Below are positions 56,271-64,000 of a stretch of 64,000 bases of DNA, piece after piece. Location: contig CAJINV010000016.1 in assembly GCA_905178155.1 (NCBI GenBank), positions 62,001 to 126,000 on the forward strand, read 5' to 3'. The notes below the pieces were generated by a model that was given only the letters and a program-made list of their open reading frames with translations, made no database searches and had not been told where the DNA came from. Made by a program: the position numbers and the translations under genes. Every line of letters begins with the position of its first letter. The stretch's first letter is position 1. The DNA is from Amoebophrya sp. A120. Its lineage: Eukaryota; Sar; Dinophyceae; Syndiniales; Amoebophryaceae.

Positions 56271-58656
56271 TTACGAAAAGGTCCACAGGGCGTCCGGATT
56301 TACCCCGCCGTTCCCACCCCCTTCGCTCCGGATGTCGATTGTTTTCCCGCCCGGACTGACGACCACTTCGCCGAATTGCGCCGACTGGATGTTGTCGCTG
56401 TTCGCGACGATGGAGCCCTTCAGCACGTTTTGGTACGACGAGCTCGCTATGCACTGCAAATGTATCGCACGACTCGTAGTAGTGCAATACAAATTAGCTC
56501 AGCATGACAAATGGAATTTGTCATGCTGATTTAGCTTGAAAAAGAAATTTGTAATGCATAAATGCAATTCGTACTACAATACTTTTGCAGTTCATACTCG
56601 CTACGGAGTCCCGGACGATCACGTCGTCGGCGTTCGGATTGATTTCGAAGTTATCAAATGTAAAAATGTCTAGGTCTGGAAGATTCTGAGACTTGTCATG
56701 CATGTTTTGCATGACCCAGGACGTCTGTAATGCACGCCCTAGCATAACAGATTTTGAGAGGGCTTCCTGATGCCTACTCCGCATGACAAACGCCCCCCCG
56801 CGTAGCACAAACTAGAGCCCTGTTGCTGGTCATGCAATACAGTGTTTTTTAGAGTGCGAAGTTAGCATCACAAGTTCCAACCTTCCAGACCCAGACATTT
56901 TTGCATTTGATAAAAGTCGGGGATGCGCGAAATGGACTTCTTGATGAGCGCCGCTTTGGCGGCGTAATTTGTGTTGTGCACCTTCTGCCGTTGCTCCTGC
57001 ATTTGCGTACGAAGCATAGCGGCCTCGAAGGGTTTATGGAGCTGTGCAAATGGTAGTTCTACTTCTACAGGATGGAGGTCGGGAAGAGGAAGGCAAAGAC
57101 TCGATAGATTTGTCATGGTCGGCTAGCATGACTCTCAAGAACTCGTCCGTCACGTATTGGTATTCTGCCGAAAGTAAAGCAATGTCATATTTTGATTTTT
57201 ATGCAGCACCATCATGTGAACTTTTCCGACCAGCGACCACCCCTAGACGAAGATCTATCATGTTTCCACTCGATAGGCCTCAGTGTGACCGCTTGCCCCG
57301 CCAACGTCCTCTTCGGTGTTGTGAGTCACGTACGCGACTTTGGTCACGCGAACGTTCGACGGGACTGATGAATTTGCAGTCGTGGCGTTGCTCTTGCTCG
57401 TAGATTGGTTCTTGCTCGCCCCAGCATTATTCGACGCTGCGTTCTTCTTTCCATTTCTGCTCCGCTGCGTAAAAACCGACACACCAGAAGCATTCTGCTG
57501 CGCCGTGGCGCGCGGATCGTTCCCGTCGAGTGGGGGGATGGAGGGGCGGGACGAGGTGTTTGAGTTCACGGTCGCCGCAGAAGCTCCAGCCAACGACCCC
57601 AGCGCTGCTTTCGCCTCCGCGACCAGTGTGTTCGAAACGTCGGAAACCGGCATGTTGGTGTGGCGCGCGATCGTGGGTTGTCTTGTGTCGAAAGGAGATA
57701 AGAAGTCGGTGTTTCGTTCGCCTTTCTCCTTTCCCGCGATCAGATCTTGTTCGTATTTCGCGTACCCGTCCGTGCGGAGTTGGGTTGTGTTGTTGCCGGT
57801 TTGAGAGGGGTCGGTGTCGAACGAGTGGCCGGTGATCCACTGGGTTGAATACCCGCCGAAGCGGACGGTGGACTGCTTGGCCGGCGGAACGGTCATTTGC
57901 GACTGGTTGTAGAGTGCGTTGATTGTGGAATCATTCCCAAGACCACTCTGTCCGACGAAATCAGGGTTTTGCGATAGCAGTTTGTTGCTCATCAACGCCC
58001 GTTTCGGCTCTAACTTGGAAAGGGCCCAGCAGAAGAACACCATCAGGCCGAAGAAGAGCAGATATCAAATGTAAAAGTGTCTGGGTCTGGAAGAGTCATG
58101 CTGTTTTTGCATGACACAGAAGGTCTGGCATGGAAGCTCTAGCGTCACAGATTTCGAGAAGCTTCCGCAATGCCGAATCCGCATGACAAGTCCCCTACTT
58201 TGCTGACAGAACGTGGGGAGCTTTTGCTACATATGCATGAGAGACTTTTCTGTGTTCTGAAATACGCATTACAAGTTGCATTCTTCCAGACCCAGACACT
58301 TTTGCATTTGATAGCAGGACGCAGAACGCGATCGTGAGCCAGACGTCCAAGCTCCACACGCAGGGCCAGGATTTTTCCGATAGTGCCACATAATTTTCGA
58401 GCGTGCCGGCCGCGGCTTGCTGTTCTTGAGATGTTGTTTCGGTGGTAGAAGTGTGTACTTTGTTCGCGATCTGGAGGAAATTGGTGGAGGACGAGGCCGT
58501 CGAGCGGGACAGGTTTTTCGTGACAAAGTCAAGAAATTCGGTCGCGGCGTTTACGGCGGTGTTGTCGAGGAAAGAGTGGCTGATCGACTGGGCTGCCGGA
58601 AGTGTGGTGCCACCATGGTCGTCCACCTCGACGATGTTGATTGCTTCAATGGACAT
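56271..58656 (-). CDS. Membrane protein of unknown function
   Basis: About 490 residues start at the ATG 58656 (MSIEAINIVEVDDHGG) and end at the TAA 56271-56273. Three introner-like elements (A13, A12, B14) and one canonical intron (57042-57269, TEAYR to LHKPFEAAM) interrupt the frame. A membrane segment at about residues 102-128 (WLTIAFCVLLFFGLMVFFCW) is restored only when element A13 is removed, a strong sign that it is spliced. The part after it is Ser/Asn/Ala-rich with a Lys/Asn-rich stretch, then a short charged helix (RTQMQEQRQKVHN) and a C-terminus with EVVVSPGGKTIDIRSEGGG. Orientation and partner are unknown, and no family is recognised. It could be lineage-specific. Confidence 0.75.
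56449..56596. mobile_element. Introner-like element B14
   Basis: Family B, TSD CTCGCT. Removal joins IVRDSVAS to SSYQNVLKGS. Confidence 0.9.
56652..56912. mobile_element. Introner-like element A12
   Basis: Family A, imperfect TSD (GAAGT and AAAGT). Removal joins KSISRIPD to FEINPNADDV. Confidence 0.88.
58062..58313. mobile_element. Introner-like element A13
   Basis: Family A, TSD AGCAG. It sits inside a transmembrane segment and its removal restores a continuous hydrophobic helix. Confidence 0.9.
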
Positions 58657-59835
58657 GGTTGCTTTTTACTCGGCGAGGGTTTGAATTTCAGGTTTGTTTT
58701 AATGCGGAAAAAGTTCTCGTTGCAACAAATGTAAAGAACGCTTGTTGATGATGAACCATCAATGACATAGTCCTAGTCTTAGAGGGTCGGAGCAGGTCAG
58801 AGAGGTCACCACTGCACTGCTGGAGAGAAAACGGAGCCTCTTTTTCCATTTATTTTCAAATCAACGTACAGTAATGTTGGCGTTGCGAATATTACGAGAA
58901 ACCGAAGACAGAGAAGCATCATGACAATAGGACCGAGCTGTAACTGAAGTGAAGCGAAACTAATCCAAGGCAAACCGATCAACGTTTTGGTGTTTTCCAA
59001 CCGACACAGGCAAGCTGCGTTTCAGAATCAAACCGAACGATGCAACATTTCAGTGAGGCTGATACAACTCCAGCCCTAGCAAGCGGGAGGACGACGATGA
59101 AAATCAATATGAAACTACTTCTTTCTTACAACTCGAGAGGAGCAAGCTGCAGGAAGAGGGAGGCGCGAGCAAAGAGACCTGAGCGGGCTCTGCAGCTGCC
59201 ATCCTGATGGGTGCCATCCGATATGATTGTGCAACCTTTTGTTAATTACTTGTCATGGAGAATGTTGGCACTTCATTTGTCCTGTTCTTTTTGATGCTAA
59301 TGTAAGTAAAATGATCCCATTCCTATTCATAAGGCGACGCGGAAGGATGGGATAGTAGAAAAACCGCTAGTACACAAGAAATTGCGAGGTCCATGTTAAT
59401 TGTAAACTGATTTTTTCTGTGTGCAAACTTGGAATGGCTTCTATTTCGGTACTTTTCACCATGTTAACGACTGTTGTAACGATTGCTTTGCATCAAAACG
59501 ATCTAGTAGGTATGAACATGCGACAAGAATTTACTGCAAGATGTCATTCAATAATTTTCAAAAAGTGCTGACTGGAAGCTGCTGTCAAAATAAAACGAAA
59601 TATGTACTGAAAACTAACGAGAAACAGAATGTTATGCTGTTGCGATAAAATTGTAAAGATAAAGTAAGACGTAAGAGACCATTCGAAAAGTTTGTGAAAA
59701 TTCAAGCAAAATTTCAGTGGAAATCAAATATGTGATGTATACAAGTTGAAAAGTCTAATCTCGGATCTCGTCAATAAATCTCCAAAATCCTAAACCCCCA
59801 AACCCTCCTTCTTCATCTTCCCGCCACTACATTCC
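58657..59835. other. AT-rich intergenic stretch
   Basis: This is the upstream region of the membrane-protein gene and the 3' flank of the glycosyltransferase gene. Frames are short and without character. No element, RNA gene or motif is recognised. Confidence 0.55.
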
Positions 59836-62800
59836 CTACTGCCAATTCCCGCGGTACTTGGCCTTGTTTTCCGCAAAGTACGCCACCATTTTTCCCAGAT
59901 CTTGCTCCGAGTCCAGCGTGTGGCTCTGCATCATCGGCAGCAAAAACGAATCCGTCGACTTCTTGTACTTTTCGTAGTAATTTTCGTCGGCAAACAGGGC
60001 CCGGCACTCCGCCGCGAGCACCCCCTCCGCGTTGTTGCGGCGTTCCATCTGCAGCGTATGGAAGCGTCAGGTTTGAACTCGACAAAGTTGAAATAGTTTG
60101 TCATGCATAAAATGCGAGGCATGAAGTGCCTGTCTTGCCGGGATGGCAAGTGAGGCCGACTGTCAGCCCGTTTAGGGTTTGAAATAGAGCTGCTAAAGTA
60201 GCATGACAAAAGAAGTCGCCTGCGCCCAAACAGCATGGTAAATTGGATTCCGGTGCTCGGAAAATTTGTCATGCACCGCATGGAAATTGGGCTTCTAACT
60301 GGCATCGATTTTATGCATTGCAAGTTATTTCAATCATGACGATTTCAATCCTGACACTTCCATACGGTGTGCAGTTAGCGTAGAAATTCGCCAGCACGTC
60401 CTTGTCGGCGCGGGACTGCTTCTGGTAGGTGCTGATCCGTTTCGCCCCGTACACCAGCATGACCACCCGGTCGTTCTCCTTGCTGCCCGTCATGGTGATG
60501 GAGTTGAACACCGTCTGCAGGGCCGGCGGCGCGGCCGAGCCCGCGGGGAAGTCAATCATGTCGTGCTGCATCATCCAGGCGGTGAGCTGCGACAGGTCCC
60601 GCCCGAGCGTCGAAGCCTCCAGCGTTTTGCAATTCGGAAATTGGTCCGCGAAGAGCAACGGCAAACACAAGATCGGGATGCCCCGCGACGTCGCCTCCGT
60701 GACGCCCCCGACCCCGCAGTGGGCGAGAAAGGCCATTTTCAGCTTCCGGTTGTTGTGCTGCAGGGTGTAGTCGGCAAACGCGTCGAAAATGTCCTTTTGC
60801 GGCGCGAAGGGCATCAATTTCACGTTTTCGGGGACCGCAAACCGCGGGTTGCGCTGGAACAGTTGCTCGTAGGTCATGTTGTTCTTCAACTGCGGCTTCA
60901 CGAAGTAAACAAAGACCTTCTTCCGGTTCCCGAAACCGTCGTTCTGGCTCAGATTTTCCCCCAGTTCGCGCAGCAAATACAAGATTCCCTCTTGGGAAAA
61001 TTCAAACCCTTGGGACCCGAAGGAAACGTAGACGAAGTGCGTGTAGCGGTTATCCTGAGTAAAAACGTACCCACACCAGAGTCAAGCTGGGAAATCTGCT
61101 AGACAAATCCGTCAGCTTTTGCTGTTGCGCATGACAAGTTTGGCCTCGCAGTGTAATCCTGTTTAGCTTGTTCAGAAGCATCACAGTTCTAGCATATCAT
61201 GCTGATTCTAGCATCACAAATCCCACAACACGACTAGAGACTGCTTCTCATGGGTCTCCGCATGAGAAACATTTTCAGCATGCAGATTTGCATTACAACT
61301 CTGGGGTGGGGACGTTTTTACAAATGATAGCGGTTCTGCTCAAGTTCTTGTTTGATCATCGAAATTTCCGGCAGTTCCGTCTTCTTCTCGAACCCCGGCC
61401 CCACCTTCGGAAAGTGCGCTAAGTGGCCCATGACCACCGCTATGGGCGCGAGCTCTCTTCCGGTGAAATTGTTCGTCACTTTGAAGGCGTTGAGGGGTTC
61501 GTTTTGAAAAATCACGTCCTTCTTCACGCAGTAATACCCGCTCTTCTCCTCGGTCGGCGCGAAATAGTGGAGTAACGGGATGACGTTCTGCACAATCAGC
61601 GGGATTTTCGAGAAGTTGTAGCCTATCAAACGTAAAAGTGTCTGGGTCTGGAAGATTCTGAGACTTGTCATGCATGTTTTGCATTGGCCATGACGTCTGT
61701 GATGCATGCCCTAGCATCACAGATTTTTTGAGGGCTTCGCGATGCCTATTCCTAATGACAAATGCCCTCTCCGTGTAGCAAAAATTGCATTCCCTTTGCT
61801 GCTCATGCAATCCAGATTTTTTTGGGATCCAAATTCAGCATGACAAGTTGCATTCTTTCAGGCCCAGACATTTTTACATTTGATATAGCCGCATTTTTTC
61901 CAATTCTCGACAACATCCGTCCGTCCCTCCGGGTGGATTTTTGCCGAAGACAGATTCCCCGCGTACATCACCATGGCCGAGTCTTCGAAGCTGGCGTGCG
62001 TCAGCAGGCGCCGGAAGTCAAACAGCCCCTCGCAGTAGAGCGAGTCGGCGACGATCAAGTCGCAGTCCTGGCCCTGGAAAAGAAACTCCGCGATCCAGTG
62101 GCCGAAGGCCTCCTCCCCGTAAATGTTGTCGAAACTCAGCCGCCGCTCCGCCAGCTTTTCCAGGATGTCTTGTTTCGCCTCGTGGCCCACGGGAATTGCT
62201 TCGGAGTTGATGAACCGCTTCGGCGCAAGCCGCACGCCCGCCTGGTACAGCTTCTTCAGCACGCTCTTCGGCGGCGTGAAGTCCAGGGCCCGGTAGTCGA
62301 GTTGCTCGTCGAGTATGGAGTTCTCAAATGTTACATTCTCAACTGTTGCATGAATTTGCAATGCATGAACGGCAAAAGCGAAAGGGGGACAATTGCGCCT
62401 CTAGCATTACAAAATCCGCACAGATTTAAACGCTGTTTAGCCCTCCAGGAATTTGTCATGCGAAGTCGCTTCACCCGACCCTGTGGATGTTGATGTTGAT
62501 TTTGCATGACAAATCGTGTGAGCAGTTGAGAATGTAACAGTTGAGAACGCCATATCGAACGCCAGGTCCTTGTGCCCCAGCGGGACCTGCAGCTTGGAGC
62601 AGAAGGGGCTAGTTGCGTTCAAGGTGGAAAATTTCATGCGGTCGTTGAAGGTCAATGCGTCCACGTCTTCGGCAACGTAGAGGTTCTTGCCGCCAGTGTG
62701 GTCCTCCCGAAGCACGAGTGTGCAGTAGTTGAAAGCGAAGGTTTATCCTGTGCAAAAGCAACATCTTCGCGGAGGTCGTAGTACAAATAAATTGCAATGA

Positions 62801-63959
62801 TCCTGCAACAAGACAGATGTCTCTCGTATTAAAGGGAAATCAGTATCGTAGACGCCAGCGCCACTTTTCAGATTAGGAATAACAATAAAAACATTTTTCT
62901 GTATGCAGTCGTTTCTATGTACTTACTACGAAGATAGCTGCGATGCTTCAACTTTTGCAATGCGTAAAACCACCTCGTACAGCAGGTACCCGTCCCGGTT
63001 CTTCTGGTTGGCCAGGTAAATCATCGCGTCGTATCAAATGCAAAAGTGTCTGGGTCTGGAATATTGCCGGGTTTGTCATGCATATTTTGCATGACCCAGG
63101 ATGTCTGCAATGCACGACCCAGCATCACAGATTTTTAGAGGGCCTTCTGCTGCCTACTCCGCATGACAAATGCCCTCCCCGCGTAGCACAAAATGACCTC
63201 CTCTTGCTGGTCATGCAATGCAGATTTTTCTAGAGTCTAAAGTTAGCGTCACAAGTTGCAACCTTCCAGACCCAGACATTTTTGTAGTTGATACGTCGTA
63301 AGCCTGAGACATCTCCGTCTTGGACGTGCTGAGAAACAGAATCCGGGTCGGTTCGATTTTTCGACTGTCCTTCCGGTCCGCCACATGAAAGGGCAGGGCG
63401 GCAAGGTCGTAGAAATCTGCGTCGGTGACGGTGGTCGGAGAATCGATGTGAGGGCCGTGCTATAAGCGTGCACAACCACTCCTGATCTTGTTGTTTCCCC
63501 ACAACGATTTTTTTCTCATTTCTCATGCAAAACAACAAAGAATTGGGCTGTCAGCATCTGCGTACTTATTTCTATTGGTGGAGGCATCGTCCAGTTCTAC
63601 GCGACGCATGAAGCTGCTATGTAAGCGATACACGACTTCTGCGTTTGCCGCTGTTGCTGCTCATAGGTTTTTGAAATGAGAAAAAAGGAAAAATAAGTAT
63701 TGAAAAAGGTGGTAGTTGTGCCGTCTCATACTCCCGGGACCTTCTTGGGCTTTTGCTTTTTCTTGGCTTTGCTCAGCCTGTACTCGAAGGAATAATATGA
63801 GTGTGAAAAAGACTACTGAAGACTCTTTTACCGGATAATTTGGTGATGTAGTCAATGTCGTGCCTGACAAAATGCATCAAGATCTCGTCTGTGACAAGTT
63901 GTTTCAAGGGTTTGCTAGATGAACTTACTGGGCGGAAAAGGAAAACTGCACACCTTCAT
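59836..63959 (-). CDS. UDP-glycosyltransferase (GT1/UGT family)
   Basis: Exons joined across elements give THFVYVSFGSQGFEFSQEG, then KLMPFAPQKDIF and the UGT nucleotide-sugar signature FLAHCGVGGVTEATSRGIP with LPLLFADQFPNCKTLE. In this family the HCG histidine region binds the UDP-sugar, and DQ contacts the sugar. The C-terminus reads ENKAKYRGNWQ, stop 59836-59838. The N-terminal acceptor-binding half (TRILFLSTSKTEMSQAYD, DLIVADSLYCEGL) is diverged. An ATG at 63959 followed by MKVCSFPFPP, a canonical donor GTAAGT and exon LMHFVRHDIDYITK is a likely start, but the first ~500 bp are not fully resolved. Seven introner-like elements interrupt the gene. No membrane anchor was seen at the C-terminus, unlike animal microsomal UGTs. 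The acceptor is unknown. Confidence 0.8.
60057..60364. mobile_element. Introner-like element C6
   Basis: Family C, two-base duplication CG. Removal joins FYANCTP to LQMERRNNAEG in the last exon pair of the glycosyltransferase gene. Confidence 0.88.
61053..61327. mobile_element. Introner-like element F3
   Basis: Family F with an eight-base TSD (TAGCGGTT), the longest seen. Removal joins KQELEQNR to YTHFVYVSFGSQG, the start of the UGT nucleotide-binding half. Confidence 0.92.
61624..61885. mobile_element. Introner-like element A14
   Basis: Family A, TSD TAGCC. Removal joins VENWKKCG to YNFSKIPLIVQ. Confidence 0.9.
62315..62553. mobile_element. Introner-like element I, single copy
   Basis: The ends GTTCTCAAATGTTACATTCT and its near-complement AGAATGTAACAGTTGAGAAC form a TIR not found elsewhere in the window. 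Its removal places DLAFDM next to LDEQLDYRALDF; the exact splice bases are ambiguous. Confidence 0.75.
62750..62970. mobile_element. Diverged introner-like element B15
   Basis: One end (GTGCAAAAGCAACATCTTCG) keeps the family B pattern; the other is decayed, and an AT-rich middle of about 100 bp lacks the usual motifs. It separates GYLLYEVV from FNYCTLVLRED. Confidence 0.55.
63032..63295. mobile_element. Introner-like element A15
   Basis: Family A, TSD GTCGT. Removal joins TEMSQAYD to AMIYLANQKNRDG. Confidence 0.9.
63461..63730. mobile_element. Diverged introner-like element E4
   Basis: Weak family E ends (GTGCACAACCACTCC against a distant complement near 63690-63730). It lies upstream of the exon GPHIDSPTTVTDADFYD. 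The TSD could not be settled. Confidence 0.45.
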
Positions 63960-64000
63960 ACTTCTTGCTCGCGCACGACCACATCACAAATCAGTCGGAG

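Overview
The window reads as nuclear DNA of a protist, most probably a syndinian parasitic dinoflagellate of the Amoebophrya type. Three observations point there. Every gene that can be supported with confidence lies on the minus strand, the one-way gene order known from dinoflagellates. Coding sequence is rich in Ser, Gln, Asn and Ala tracts. The exons are riddled with short repetitive insertions that have terminal inverted repeats (TIRs), create target-site duplications (TSDs) and must be removed from the mRNA, as described for introner elements of Amoebophrya. The organism is inferred from memory of these traits, not from a database search.

Layout (minus strand unless noted). 1-2463: a 100-N gap, a 94-bp direct repeat and AT-rich spacer. 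2464-2996: small single-pass membrane protein. 3148-9333: multi-exon cysteine-rich gene interrupted by introner-like elements and two large insertions. 9.5-12.6 kb: exons of one or two unresolved genes. 12904-14802: intronless acidic protein with a cysteine-rich tail. 14.8-16.9 kb: GC-rich island without genes. 16899-21141: coiled-coil protein. 21.1-24.4 kb: spacer, a possible small secreted protein (+) and a second GC-rich island. 24386-43130: an 18.7-kb gene for a roughly 4,450-residue protein joining a Strawberry-notch helicase, an ASCH domain and an FG/Gln-rich half. 44157-47963: fusion of a bisphosphate nucleotidase (BPNT1 type) and a choline/ecdysteroid-kinase-like domain. 47991-48678: a non-autonomous TIR transposon. 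49764-54859: LRRC49, a tubulin polyglutamylase complex subunit. 56271-58656: membrane protein of unknown function. 59836-63959: UDP-glycosyltransferase.

About 50 introner-like elements fall into nine families by TIR (called A to I and K here, letter J unused, H unused). For most, removing the element plus one TSD copy joins two exons in frame, and in the conserved genes the join restores a family motif. This lets the genes be reconstructed despite boundaries that are mostly not GT-AG. A second class is three GC-rich insertions of 0.9-1.2 kb flanked by 36-49 bp direct repeats, each of which can also be skipped without loss of frame.

The genes do not form a pathway. They are a helicase/RNA regulator, a phosphate-metabolism fusion, a ciliary tubulin-modification factor, a glycosyltransferase and several secreted or membrane proteins. 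Splicing of the introner-like elements is inferred from reading-frame continuity; no transcript was available.
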